Assembly: GCF_020184175.1 (NCBI RefSeq)
Contig: NC_065531.1
Coordinates: 67,426,604-67,490,603 of the forward strand
DNA length: 64,000 bases
Direction: 5' to 3'
Origin: Aphis gossypii
Taxonomy: Eukaryota > Arthropoda > Insecta > Hemiptera > Aphididae
Positions within the stretch are counted from its first letter, which is position 1. Each line of letters opens with the position of its first letter. The position numbers were made by a program, and so were the translations under genes. The notes beneath the pieces are model-generated. The model saw only the letters and a program-made list of their open reading frames with translations. It made no database searches and was not told the origin of the DNA. Positions 43,801 to 56,510 of the stretch are shown piece after piece.

Positions 43801-46800
43801 ATTCTTATCATACACAAAAAATGCATAATTGTAGAATCAATACATTCATCACTCCGTTCAAAATCTAAAAAGTAAGCAAGTGGATACCACTCTGCAGTAC
43901 ATTAGGTGCTTAAGAGAATGTCGCACCTAACCCGAATGTGTTGTATCTGTCTGATACATACGTAACATAATTAAATACTGTTTTACGTGGGATGACTTTT
44001 CTCCCTTAATATTTATAACAGAATTACCAAAATTATAAATCGCATTGGAAAAAATTTTATTAGTGTCATAGAGTCTTAATTATTTTAATAGTAGTAACCA
44101 ATAATTTTTAATAATTAAATGTAAAAAACCCAAAAGTTCTCAAACCGATAACTTTAATTGAATTCATATTATTAAAAAAACTAAAACACGGCAACACAAA
44201 TAAAAATCTTCGCAATGCGATTTAAAACTTTGCTAATTCTGATATAAATATCGAGAGAGTAAAGAAATCTCACATAGGTTATACGTAATAAACAGGGATA
44301 ATGCAAGCGCGTTTGAGTCTCTGTAATAAATGTTTTAAATTTTGATTCTATGATCTATTATTGCATATTCAAAAAATGATTCTTAGCGGAGACAATCTAT
44401 CATCCATAGCCCATAATATCAACAAGTATTTTTGAAAGTTGAATTTAAACTTCAATCAGTCATGAAAAATTAATTTTACTTTCAAATAGAAATTTATTCT
44501 TTTTGAAAAACCTATAAAGAACCATGTTTTAAATTTTCAAATCTTAGATAAAAACAAAATATGTTTTATAAATTTCTAACTATAAAATAATTTGTTATTA
44601 TCGAAATTTTGTCAAACTAGCATGAACTTTAAATTCTTGTAAAAATTATAGCATTTATACATTATTAATGGTTTTCAATTAGGAAGAAGCATTTTTACCT
44701 ATTTATAAATTTCTTTAAAAAAAAAAATAAAAAATTTTAATTGCATATATATAGCTCAAAAAATAATCAAAATAATACCATGTATAGAAAACGATGAATT
44801 GATGAAAATTTTAAGTTTTTTTAGATTTTAACAAAATAAATATATAAATTTTGTTAAAAACTGGTTTAACATAAAAATTCTTAATTATCAAGAAATATGT
44901 ACCTGGAATTTTTTAATTTTGACCTCCTCCCCCCCCCACAAAAAAACATCGAAAGTTGATCTAATTTACCAGAAACCACTCTTAAAGTTAAAAATTGCAG
45001 CATTTTTACTGCCAAAAATGATATGATAGCAAGAAAAAAAACATCATTGTAAAATCAATGCATTCATCTCTCTACTAAGTATATAAAATAATCACTAAAT
45101 GAAGTATTGGATAAAAAATAATACCTATGTTGTTATTTTATTTTCTTCAGCATGCTGTATTACCCCATTACTTCATACTTGTATCACACAATTACCGTAT
45201 TATTGTTATATATTATTATAATACTTGGTTGATAATTATCATGTTTATTTATTACATACAAATAGTTTTAGATTCAAAGGAAAAAAATTTTCATGTCCTT
45301 CTTAACTAAATTTAATGCATTTATTAATCAAAATAAGGTTTTAGCAAAATATAACTACTCATAAATGATTCCATATAACAATACACCCTATCTATATTAA
45401 TATTTTTAACCCTATACCAATAAACTGTATTAATGTATAAATGTATTTATTTTAAACATACAATAGCATTTATAATGTTATACAATGCATAAATATTAAA
45501 GTATAGTAGTAGGTACAATAGATACATGCCATATGATTGTAATATAATAATAGTTATAACAACCTCTTAAATTCTCAATTGATGCATGTAGTCTGAATAA
45601 TAAGTAAATATCATAATACAGTAGTTAATATAAAAAAAAAAGTTTAACTCCCATACCAAGGATATCAAAGATAATACAATTTATACTATTATATTTTAGA
45701 ATACACATTGCTGATAAATTTAGTACTTACAAATATTTAGTGGAATAAACATTAACTAAAATCAATTACCTATATATATAATTGTGCACAAAAAAAAATA
45801 TATGTTAACAAAGTATTCGAAATTTCCCGTGCACACACTTAATATGATTGTTATCATACATGATTTTATCCCCATACTCAAACTTCTAAATTAAATCTAT
45901 TTAAACTAGAAACTTTTTTCTTTGCAAAAAATAGACAAACATTAAAGTTATTTTAAAGAAAACTTTTGTTGACTTTAGTTTTCTGTTTGTATTATTAAAC
46001 AATCAAATTGATTACTTAGAACTTTAAATGAAAGTTTATTTTAAAATCTCTTATTTTGACACCACTACCAGAAACTGATCCTTGTTGCATATGCCAGTAA
46101 GTGAGTTGAGAAAATCTAACATTTTATTTAATTTTTATAAAAAATATAATAAAATTATTTTTAAATGTACATAATATTATTAATTATAAATACTATTTAT
46201 AATTTATAGTATGAAAATGAGTGCCTATAAGACATGAAATACCTACTTAAATAGGCAATTTTGATTTTACATTATTACATTATAGTAGAATCAGCAAACT
46301 AGGATTAAAGATACTATTTTTTATAAAATGTAATCAATATTATCAATCTATCACATCATCATAACTATATGAGATTGATACAAGAAAATACAAATCTATT
46401 ATTAAATATGAACAAAAGTATAGTAAAATAAAGTATTAAACAGTAAAATTTAAATCAGCATCACTTTTTAGTTTTTTTCCTTTATAAAAAAAAAAAAAAA
46501 AAAAAGATAGAAAATAGAAAATGTATAATCAGTGTATATTATATTACAATGGGTAAAGGAATTTACAAATTTTTTCTGGGTGTGACAGCATAAGAGGAAG
46601 GGGAATCTATTAATACTACTTCTAGATATGATAATTTAAGTTATTTTATATATATTATAGAAAATATTAATAAGATCATGTAGCCACTTCCGTTTAAAGT
46701 AACAAAGAGATATAGTGATAGAGGATAGCTTGAATATGAGAGGGATTGAGTATTTTCAGATGTTTTTATGAAGTTTAATATAATAATAGTATTGCATCCT

Positions 46801-49538
46801 TTGTGTTGGTATAATTAGAATATTGAAGTCATGGTATAAGGTTCTGTTGCTAACATACCAAAATACATTTGTTGGGAGTTAATGATTTATAGATTGAAAA
46901 AATTGATTGAAATATGTTTAGGTTAGAAAATTTTGTGGTTCCCAGAGTTTAATACATAGGTAGTAAGAAGTATACATAGTAATAACAGAGTGTATTAATT
47001 AGATTTATACTAATGTTTTGCCTTTTAAAAAGAATTTTGATCAAATAAGTTTGCTTAATTTATGAACTCTTAGATTTAAAGATTTTATTTTTATTTTTAT
47101 GTAGGTAGGTCGACCAGGAAAGTTAGGTGCGTTTTCTCAGTTATAAGTGAGAAATTAAATTTTAATAAAAAATGTTTGTACAAAATATATACTTGACTCA
47201 AATCTCTTTACACAGTTATTACAACTTTCATTAATTTTAAACTTCTCCAATAACTAAAAATATCTGAGTATTTGTTTAAAAATTTAATGATTAGAGAACG
47301 AATTTAATGCAAATTGTATTTTTTTCTGAATGTCCTAAAACATTGCTTTCCAAGCACAGAGTTCATTTCATACATCAAGGATTTAAAAAATTTAACTTTT
47401 ATTTTGCATTTTATGCATTTTTAAGACTTTTTTTTTTTTTTTTTTTTTTTTTTATTGTTTTTACTATATCTTTGTCATAGTTTTTACTTGTTTTACTTAA
47501 TAATTGTTGAGCTATTATAGTTACATACTAAAAGCTATTATAAAAAAAAAAAAAAAAAAAAAGACTTTTTTTTGACTTTTTAGAGCATATTTATGTTTTT
47601 AAGTTATTTTTAAATAGAATGGATAAAATTTGATAAAAATTTAGTTAACATTCATTTTAAAAGAATAAAAATAAATATTTCTTATGTTTTTACCGATCAG
47701 ATAAATGTGATGCCAGGCAAAATTATTGTTGACACGTGTAGACACTAATGTATGTACAATATACATACATACAACAGAAATTGTAAATTTTTTTTTTGGA
47801 AATAATTTTCAGAGTAAAAAGAAGATACGAAAACTAGAAGTTGATGAAAATGTTACAATTAATTAATACCTAAGAATAAGAATTTATAAAAATATAATTA
47901 ACCAAATTTTTAAAGTTAAAAATAGTTTTAAGAGCATTTTCTTAGTATTCTGTTAGTAGAGCATTCGTATCCATTCTCTAGCAATGAAAATAAACAAGAG
48001 AATAAGTACCTATTAATGTATATAAGAAGTTTCATATTACTAATGCATAATACAGCATAATTGTATGATATTTATTGGATAATACTGATTTATTTTTATT
48101 TTTTTCGAGATTTTTTTAATCCCTATCTTTAATTAAAATAAATGTATAATATATTATATAATAAAATAGAATTAAAGTATTAAAATAATCTACTTACAAC
48201 TTCCGTTGGACGAAAATATTTAGGATTCACTTTAACACGTACAACATTGGTAGATTCTTCTTTCCCCACTTCATTTAACCCTTTTCCTTCCCAAATAATT
48301 GTTTTACCAATGTGCTTAAATGCTTTTTCTACGAATTCTCTAATACTGTGCATTTCACCAGTAGCAATCACAAAATCTTGAGGTGTATCTTGTTGTAACA
48401 TTAACCACATTGCCTTTAAAAAAATAAAAACACAATAAATTGTCAAGTATTAACTATTTGACACTATGAAAAATATAGAATTTTACATAAATAATATGTA
48501 TACAAATAATTATTGAATCTACTTCTAATACTTTTAATTTCATTAAAAAGAATAAATTATCTTACTTCAACATAATCTTTGGCATGGCCCCAGTCTCTCT
48601 TAGAATCTAAGTTTCCTAATTGAATACAATCCAATGAACCAATTGCAATTTTTGCTACCGATCTGGTAATTTTTCTTGTCACAAAGTTTTCACCTCTTCT
48701 AGGACTTTCATGATTAAACAGTATGCCATTGCAAGCATACATATTGTATGCTTCTCGATAGTTTGTCACAATCCAATAAGCATATAATTTGGCACATGCT
48801 AAGAATTTAAATTCATTTAACTATTGTTAATAACCAGGAACCACATTTTGCAGAAAATAAGGCTAAATATAATTTTAGTACAAAAACATTGTCATTAATA
48901 TAAAATAATACCATATGGAGATCTAGGGTAAAATGGAGTAGTTTCTTTTTGAGGTATTTCAACAACTTTTCCATATAATTCTGAAGTAGAAGCTTGATAA
49001 AAACGTACATTATTTTCTAGCTGACACGCTCTAATGGCATCTAGTAACCTAAGAGTCCCAACACCATCTACTTCAGCTGTATATTCACTTAGTTCAAATG
49101 AAATCTAAAATAAAATTAAAAATGCTATGAAAAATTACAAGATAGCTCCTTTAACAATCTACCTTAACATGACTTTGAGCAGCCAAATTATAAACTTCAG
49201 TTGGTTTCACCATTCCTATAATTTTCACAAGACAACTACTATCAGTCATGTCACCATAGTGAAGTTTCATTTTGCCTTCCATATGTGATTTAGGATCTAA
49301 GTAGAGATGTTCTATACGACCAGTGTTAAACGTGCTTGAACGCCGTATAATACCATGAACTTCATATCCTTTATCTAACAACAATTCAGCTAGGTATGAT
49401 CCATCCTACAATTAAAATAACAAATGAATAATACAATATTTACAATAAATATATAATGAATTTATATACCTGACCAGTGATTCCTGTGATTAATGCTACT
49501 TTTCTACAACTATTTATATCAATGTCACCGTTTTCCAT
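40804..49538 (-). CDS. Gmd: GDP-mannose 4,6-dehydratase
   Basis: Converts GDP-mannose to GDP-4-keto-6-deoxymannose with NADP+, the first cytosolic step of GDP-fucose synthesis. The coding exons (minus strand, 5' to 3') are 49,538-49,470, 49,405-49,163, 49,104-48,912, 48,798-48,566, 48,413-48,198, 41,041-40,973 and 40,866-40,804. All junctions are GT-AG and phases agree, giving 361 aa, close to the family's usual length. The product is an extended short-chain dehydrogenase. It has an N-terminal Rossmann glycine motif (GITGQDG, residues 19-25), the catalytic Ser-Thr-Ser-Glu (143-146) and the Tyr168-x3-Lys172 pair in SPYACAK. The conserved NHESPRRG and KRDWGHAKDYVEAMW blocks follow, and the end is Lys-Lys-Asn-Pro-Ser-Ala like vertebrate GMDS. 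The start is the only Met before the Rossmann strand. The fifth intron (7.2 kb) is far longer than the others. It is divergent from the SOCS gene. The partner enzyme GMER is not in this window. Confidence 0.96.
42328..43347. mobile_element. Candidate TA-flanked element with GGGTGATT ends
   Basis: The left end gtgggtgattcttttaac and the right end in reverse complement, gggtgattattttgtgg, share the core GGGTGATT. They are flanked by TA at 42,326-42,327 and 43,348-43,349. Length is 1,020 bp, AT-rich, with no transposase frame. The match is short, so the pairing of these two ends is tentative. Confidence 0.4.
43824..43870. repeat. Aphid-type dispersed repeat, right-end fragment
   Basis: Contains aatcaatacattcatcactc followed by cgttcaaaatctaaaa, the right-end signature also seen at 34,460-34,508. 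Lies in the large Gmd intron. Confidence 0.6.
44378..45083. mobile_element. Aphid-type dispersed repeat, long copy
   Basis: The left end is gattcttagcgga (44,378-44,390), followed by gacaatctatc. The right end is a decayed copy of the family terminus beginning tgtaaaatcaatgcattcat at about 45,049. The interior is about 700 bp of AT-rich DNA with a C9 run. It is longer than the 320-bp copy at 34.2 kb, suggesting that one is an internal deletion derivative of the other. Non-coding. Confidence 0.5.
47423..47573. mobile_element. Short poly(A)-tailed insertion with 13-bp flanking duplication
   Basis: aagactttttttt occurs at 47,423-47,435 and again at 47,561-47,573. Between them lie 125 bp that begin with a T run and end in about 19 A residues. 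Flanking direct repeats plus a terminal A tract are what LINE-driven retroposition leaves. The T run at the other end makes it potentially fold back. No internal promoter boxes were recognised, so the family is unknown. Confidence 0.4.
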
Positions 49539-50375
49539 ATCAATACAGTATAGTCAAGTTTAAATTAAATTCAAACTTGCCAATATACTTTTTTTTTTTT
49601 TTAACTACTTGAAATAGAAAAAATATTTATTTTTTAAAATGTTGGTGAATCAAGTTACGTTTTAATTTATCAGAACACCCATTACCTAGTAATTTAAAAA
49701 AAATAAAAAAAAATCCAACTATAGTTAATTTATAACCCAGACATCCTGTAATGGGTTAATTTATAGTAAGTTTGTTGTAATTAAAATAATTTATGATTTG
49801 TATAAGTTTATTATTAATTGTTTAAATTTTATAGTCGAGAAACATAGCAGCAGGTATAGAATACAAACAATAAATTATAATATAATGTTAATTAATACAA
49901 AAATACTATAAAAAAAATACTATAAATTATAATACATTTTTATTAATATTATTATTATTGTTATTAAGTGATGAGATACTGATGGATACTATCATGGCGG
50001 CTATAGAGATAATCATGAAGTCATCATGAGGATACTAATTTTACAAAGGATACTGATAACACCACTGCAAAATGGAAATATATATTTTGAGAAATGAGAA
50101 CCACTGACTGTCCACTGTACAGTTCTGTTGTTAAAACTACTTATAAGTCCAATGTTATCTTGATAAGCTTTTATTTGGGAATAAATAGTAAATACTAATA
50201 GAAAATATTTCCTTACATAGAATTTTGACTTTTAATCACAGTAATTTTAAATTATAGTCGTTTCGACTATAAGTAGTCGAAATTTAGAACACTGTGATAC
50301 TTTTTGGTACCAAATTTAAGATTGACGTGCAAAAGAACTCATTATGTGGACAACAGTTTGGCTCCATCAACAAAA
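49539..50375. promoter_or_regulatory. Shared divergent promoter region of Gmd and SOCS
   Basis: About 0.8 kb separates the Gmd start codon (minus) from the first inferred SOCS transcript exon (plus). It is AT-rich apart from the last 100 bases. A donor-like aaa|gtaagt at 50,376 and an acceptor at 50,477 suggest a non-coding first SOCS exon ending at 50,375. No TATA box in good context was seen. Confidence 0.4.
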
Positions 50376-50521
50376 GTAAGTATTAAATGCTATTGATTAA
50401 CTGTTTACAAACAATAATCTATAAATTTGTCGAGTTGAACCTACTTTAAGTTTAAGTTATGTCTTATCCCTCGTTAGGTTGTTGGCGACATGATTGATTT
50501 CCTGCTGAATTTTAATATGGG

Positions 50522-53500
50522 ATGGATTCGCCAACATCTGATGTGCTTTTGCTCAGTGAAGACGACAGCGGTCTTTTGGTCAATGGTTCGTTTTCAAACA
50601 GTTCTGCCAGTAGCAGTTCTAACAAACATTCACCGCAATTTAAAGTAAGTTTTTATGTGACTATTATATTATTATAAAGTAATGTTGTGTAGATATATTT
50701 ATTTGTTGTACACAACTAAAGTTTTATTTCATTACCTGTCAACTACAATATTAAGTACAATTTTTATTTTTATAAAATTAATATTTTACCAAATTAAGTG
50801 TATTGTATAAGTTGTATGTTCAATATTATTGTAAAACTATTACTTACATTAACACAAAATGCTCAAAGTTATATTGAAACATGATCTTTATTTTAATTAT
50901 TTTAAGTAGGTATCTACCCATGGGCGCCCATTGGGAGGGGCAAGATAGGGCATTTGCCCCCCCCCTGGACAAAAAATATTAAAAACTTGTAACTCAATAA
51001 ATATTACCAAAATATAATTATTATCTTTACATTTGAGAATTTTTTATTTTGACCCCCCCTAAAATTTTACTTATGGGCGCCCATGTATCTACCTAATAAT
51101 TATAATACAGTATTTATAAACAAGCTGATGAATAAAGATTTATTATATATAATATATAGGTATCCCTTTATGATTTACCGATTGCGATATCTCCTAAAAT
51201 AATGGAAATATCCTAATTTTGTTATTTTTTTTATACAACTCACAGGAACAAGGATTATAAATATTTCATATTTTAGTTTAATTTAATGCTTTAGTAAAAA
51301 AATTTAAAAATATTTTTTTATTTAATTACTTTAAAAAAAATCAAATTCATTTTATAATTTTTAATAATTTTTCTAATTTCGAGTCAAATTGTAAATTATT
51401 TAATATCATAATACCCGTATATCTAACATGTGGCCCTTGGGCTGATGTAGCGGGCAAATGATTTCAGTGTGATCTGCAATACTATTTTTAAAACTAAAAA
51501 AAAAATAAAAATCATGATGTTAATGAAAATAAAATGTTAAAATGTCAAAATTTTCAGGAAAATAAACTACAAAATGGCTATCTTCGATTTTTTTAAAGTA
51601 ATTAAATAAAAATTATAATTAACTTTTTTGCCAAAACATCAAATTAAATTAAAATATACAATATTTGTAGTCCTTGTATTATCTAGTCTTAAAAAAAAAA
51701 AAAAAAACAGAATTATGATGTTTCATTCTCAAGGAACAGCTGTATGTATATCCACATTGGTAATAAAGTAAGAGCTAACATTCAATTGATTAAAATATAA
51801 ATAAATCTATAGTGAATTTAATAGTATAAATCATAAAATTTAACCTATAAATAATTTGAAATGATTCCTACGTAGATCTATTAATTTTAGTAATAAATTT
51901 ATAACAAATTCAATTAAAATCTTGATTAAAGCTATGTTTGCCAGATATTTTTACTATTTTTTTAATACTTTACCAAGTTTGATATTTACTTACCATATTT
52001 TCATTTTTTACCATCTCTTATAAGTTATAATTCCAGAATATTTTCTCAATACCTCTGAATGCATTTAATCTAATTTTTTTAATAATTTTCAATGTTATTA
52101 TTACACGTAAAGTATATTTAAATATTAATTGTAATTTGGTAATATTAGTATAATTAATATATTACATTAATATATGCCTATTGCCTATAACCAATTAGTT
52201 TTTATTGACCTATTATAAAAAACTTAAGTGTTTTTTTAAGTGGTTTGTATCAGTACCTAATTATACTTTTACTGGTTTATAAATATTTATAACAATTTTA
52301 AGTTTACATATCATTTGTGTTGTATAGAATTGCACATATTCTAATTATAGTATTATATATTTTTAAATTATTAACTAATCTTTTTATAAAATAATCAAAA
52401 AATAAATGCATTTTAACACTTTAATTAAATGTGTATCTAATTAAAATAACAGTTATTTTATAATATTATTGTTTAATGCCTACTTGTATTTTTATCAAAG
52501 TTCCAAACCATTACATAATATTTAATGATGTTAATACTTTTTAACTACTTCATAATATTTTGGTATTTTCAATAGAATTTCAAATATCTAGATATTTATA
52601 TTTAGTGTATGTGTAATTAGTAATTACTTATAATTATTCAATATATTTAATTTAATTTTTAGTGTAAAGAATGTGATGATGAGTTATCATTAAGTCAAGA
52701 GGATTCTCTAATTGACGATTCTGACACATCATATACACAACAGTATAATACATTGAAGAAATGTCCTAATGTTCAAAAATCAGAGAATCCAATTCAGCCT
52801 CCTGTTGAATTTCAAGACCATACAAATTCTATTAATGTTTACTCTCCTCCATTTGAATTTAAAGACAATCAATGTAAACATATTCAATCTCCTGTCTACA
52901 CCAATGAATGTATGATTCGTGTTGAAAAATATGCAGAAGGTTTTATAAAGTCGTTGATCATTGACTCGCTGAAACACTTAGATCCATTGCATGATACTAG
53001 GTAATATTTTATCTTTGGATATTGAAAATTGTATGTATAATATTATTATTAATAACAATACATATTTTGTTTTGTTTTAGGCACATTAAACAACAAAAAC
53101 TGTATCATAATTTAGGTATTTATTGGAAAACTAATTATCGTTTACCAAATGGATCAAATAATTCTTTGTTATCAACTATTTCATCGTCTCATAACTCCTT
53201 ATTTAATGTAGTTTCTTCGGATGATTCAAATTTTATATCTTCTGCTGTTTCACATGATGCTCTTAATAGCGATACATATACATTACCAATTGATAGTTCC
53301 CCATTTAATGTCGCTTTTCGACGACCGTTGAGAAAAAAAAGAAAATTTCGTGATCAGTGCCATTCCATACCAGTTAGTAAAAAGTAAGCATCACAAACCT
53401 ACCATTATTATTTTATTTTAATAATTGTTTTCTAATTCAGATCAGGCGAAAAATGTGTCGATGTTCAAGAGCCCATACACATGACTGTAAAAGATGTACG

Positions 53501-54809
53501 AACAATTCTTCACAATATTTATAGTAATACAGAAGAGTGTAGCAAACCTGAAGTTGCAAATGTATCAAAATGCAATGATGTACAAAACGATCACAACAAA
53601 GAGAACTGTGTTAGCAAAATATCATCGTCTAAATGCAAAATCAGAAAAAAATCATTTATGGTGAATATTAAACATAAAAAAGCTAAAGACAATAGCACAG
53701 CAGAAGATATTGGTGGTCATAGCTCTAGTCATTCAACAAGAAAAATCTTTTGTTCATCTCCATTTATTTCATCGACAAAATCCAACTTTTCTTTTAGTTT
53801 AAAACAAACATTTTGTAATATTTTTCGTTCACGTAAAAGTACATCAACAGACTTGGACCCGGAATTAAACCCAACAGATACTGTCGTTCTTTTAGATGTA
53901 ACTAAGGAGGCAACGTTTGAAAATCGTGCACTTCCACCTGTACCTGATGATGGGCCCAGAGATACATATGAACGTGAAACTAGTATGGATTTTGCAACTA
54001 GCATTGAAAAAGTGAAAGATGTAAGATTTGCTAAAATTTTAATACAGATAAATCGTAAATTTTATTTTATGTATGTTAAAATAATTATAGTATGGATGGT
54101 ATTGGGGTCCAACATCGGGAGAAGTTGCAGAAAAAATACTGTCAAATGAACCCGATGGATCGTTTATTGTACGTGACAGTAGTGATGATCATTATATATT
54201 TTCATTGACATTTAAACTGAATGGTTTTGTTCGGCATGTTAGAATTGAGCATGATCAAGGTAATAATAAAGATAAAATTCCTAAAAAATAATTTTCATAT
54301 TTAATTTTTGGTTATAGGAAATTTTAGTTTTGGTAGTTGTACAAAATTTAAAAGTCATACAATTGTTGAATTTGTTGAAAACGCAGTAGAACATTCTCGT
54401 AGTGGAAGGTATTTGTTCTTTTTGCATAGACGTCCAATTCTCGGACCAATGAGAGTTCAGTTACTTCATCCTGTTTCTCGCTTCAAACAAGTCCAAAGCT
54501 TACAACACATGGCCAGGTATATTCTTAATAAAAATATTTAATTAAAACAATGCACAATAAAAAATGAATTTGATTTAATAGAATTTTATAATGAGTTATT
54601 AATATTAAATAAAATGTATTTATTTTATTAGGTTTGTCATTTTGAAGATGGTACGACGAGATTTGATCCACAAATTGCCATTACCCAGACGACTGATTGA
54701 TTATTTAAATACACCTCATTATTATTGTGAACAACTAGGTAGCTCTGACAGTAGCCAATCATCAACTCCTACTCCAGCTGTACATTTAATATCATTTACA
54801 CCACCTTAA
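50522..54809 (+). CDS. Suppressor of cytokine signalling, SOCS6/7 type
   Basis: Substrate adaptor of an Elongin B/C-Cullin5 ubiquitin ligase that binds phosphotyrosine targets and damps receptor-kinase/JAK signalling. Coding exons are 50,522-50,644, 52,663-53,000, 53,081-53,383, 53,441-54,020, 54,091-54,259, 54,318-54,516 and 54,632-54,809. All are GT-AG with consistent phases, giving 629 aa. An in-frame TAA nine bases upstream of the ATG fixes the start. Residues 1-448 are a long Ser-rich, low-order region with a basic cluster (RRPLRKKRKFR) and a proline motif ALPPVP (418-423). The SH2 domain begins at Trp451 (WYWGP). It has GSFIVRDSSDD with the phosphotyrosine-binding Arg476, and ends near PVSRF. 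The SOCS box follows from about 565, with SLQHMARFVI as BC box and LPLP (586-589) as Cul5 box. The long N-terminus and SH2 sequence place it with SOCS6/SOCS7 and Drosophila Socs16D rather than CIS/SOCS1-3. The first intron carries a MITE. Confidence 0.94.
50910..51093. mobile_element. MITE with palindromic GGGCGCCC ends
   Basis: The element spans 50,919-51,084 (166 bp) in the first SOCS intron. Both ends carry the self-complementary word atgggcgcccat, followed internally by G-rich (left) and C-rich (right) tracts. Flanks are identical 9-mers gtatctacc at 50,910-50,918 and 51,085-51,093, an 8-9-bp target duplication compatible with hAT. Non-coding. Confidence 0.7.
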
Positions 54810-56292
54810 ATTTATCAATTTATCATTAGAAATTTATATTATTGGTAAAAAAAAATATAAATATATTGTCCAATATATTGACTTTTAGCAAGACATATTT
54901 AAAAATGTAACAATTAAAACCAGTCATAACCATGTGTATTCATATTATTTCATATACAGTAACAGTTAAGTAATTTGACAACTCAACTATTTAAAATAAC
55001 AAGTTAAAAAATAATATCATGAAACAATATGTAATACAAACCAAATAATTATTATTACATAATATTTAACATCATGAAAGCATATTAAGAGCTTAAATTA
55101 ATTTTGAACCATTATTTATTTATTTTTTAATCTGGAATTCTTTACACCAGATTAGTTTGATCCTGTTAAACAGACTTTTAGTTGAGTTTATATTGTACAA
55201 TTATTTATTTTTATACTTGGGCAACTAACAATATGTATTAATTTTGTAATAAGGCCCTGTACTTAATTTAGTAATAACTTTTGTCGTTTTCCTACTAGTT
55301 AATCAATTTAACTTAAAGATGAATCATTTAAATTGAATAATTACTATCTAAAATGACAAAGAAAAAATTGTATTACTCATAATACGTTCAGCAATAATAT
55401 AAGAAAATGAATGAAGATGTTAGAAAATATAATATTTATATCATTCTTTATCTCTACAATTTTATTAATAAATATCTGTAGGTTATATATTATCATATTC
55501 AAAAAATTGTTTAAATTCATTGAATAGTAAATGAATTAACATTAAAGTTCAACATACATTTTAAAAATCAAATTGTTTTTGCTATACATTTATTATAGTA
55601 CACAGTTTATTACTTAACTGAATTTACAACAATTTTAAAACTTTAAATTAAAATTCTCTTAAAATAATAATTCTTAATGGGTTTATTTATTCTCAATTAA
55701 TTCTTACAGAATTTTAAAATACCATGATACATGTATTGTTTTTTTTTATAAAAACGCAACATTATAAACTTATAAGAATTAATTTCAAATGCCTTAAAAA
55801 ATTAAAATTATTTCTTCGTGTTCTTTAATGTTATCCTTAATATTTAAGAATAAATGTTAATCAGAAAAACAATTAATATTAATTTCTATTTCCTATTTAG
55901 AACTGTATATTTTTATTTTATTTTTTGTTACCTATTTTTAAGTGATTCATTGTGATTTTAGAGTTAACTCTATTATTTTAATAATTAATATATAAATGTT
56001 TGACTACATATTTTTTTTAGCTCTATGCATTAAGCATAAGTCAAAGACTCATTGTGTGAAATAAGTGACTTGTAGATAATATAATACTAATTTATGTTTG
56101 ATGATTTTAATAAAATAAAAACCCAACATGTTTTACATGTTTTATCTAGTTAAATTATTTGTTCTTTTTTTCATCGCGAACAAAAATTTTACTTTTCTCT
56201 TAAATTATCTCTGTGACATGATAAACTGAAGGATAGAAGATGTCAAAGGATTTATAACAAATCAATAATCTATTTCATAAACTGCAAGTATT
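54810..56292. other. 3' UTR and convergent intergenic space between SOCS and UBE2G2
   Basis: AT-rich and without a recognisable gene. It must contain the 3' end of the SOCS transcript; several AATAAA-like words exist (for example 56,109-56,114) and the true one cannot be chosen from sequence alone. Confidence 0.6.
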
Positions 56293-56302
56293 TTTATTTA
56301 TT
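56293..56302 (-). terminator. Candidate poly(A) signal of UBE2G2
   Basis: On the minus strand this reads AATAAATAAA, two overlapping canonical hexamers about 210 bases beyond the stop codon. Confidence 0.5.
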
Positions 56303-56510
56303 CTGTTGCCACCATATGTAAACATTCAAAAACTGAACCAAATTTAATATTAAAATCCAGTATTGATTAACACATAAATATGTATAAAATATAAAACTCA
56401 TAACTCATATTTCAAAATTTAACTTAATAGTGTATGTACATGTGGTTATTCAAATATCATTATTTATAACTAGCCAAATGTTTCAATTAAATTATTTTAC
56501 CTATCTGACC

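Larger units (their letters stand above)
41042..48197 (-). other. Large fifth intron of Gmd
   Basis: 7,156 bp between the exons encoding residues up to 319 and from 320. It has a normal GTAAGT donor and a TTTCAG acceptor. It contains a candidate TA-flanked element (42,328-43,347), copies of the aphid-type dispersed repeat (43,824-43,870; 44,378-45,083), a TA microsatellite (about 41,410-41,431), long A/T homopolymers and a small retroposon-like insertion (47,436-47,560). No nested gene was recognised on either strand. Confidence 0.85.

Noticed and set aside
51420..51485. GC-richer 'gtggcccttgggctgatgta' scrap in SOCS intron 1
   Set aside because: Resembles a decayed hAT fragment, but no second end or target duplication was found.
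53729..54004. Antisense 91-codon frame over SOCS exon 4
   Set aside because: Shadow of the real exon; no motif of its own.
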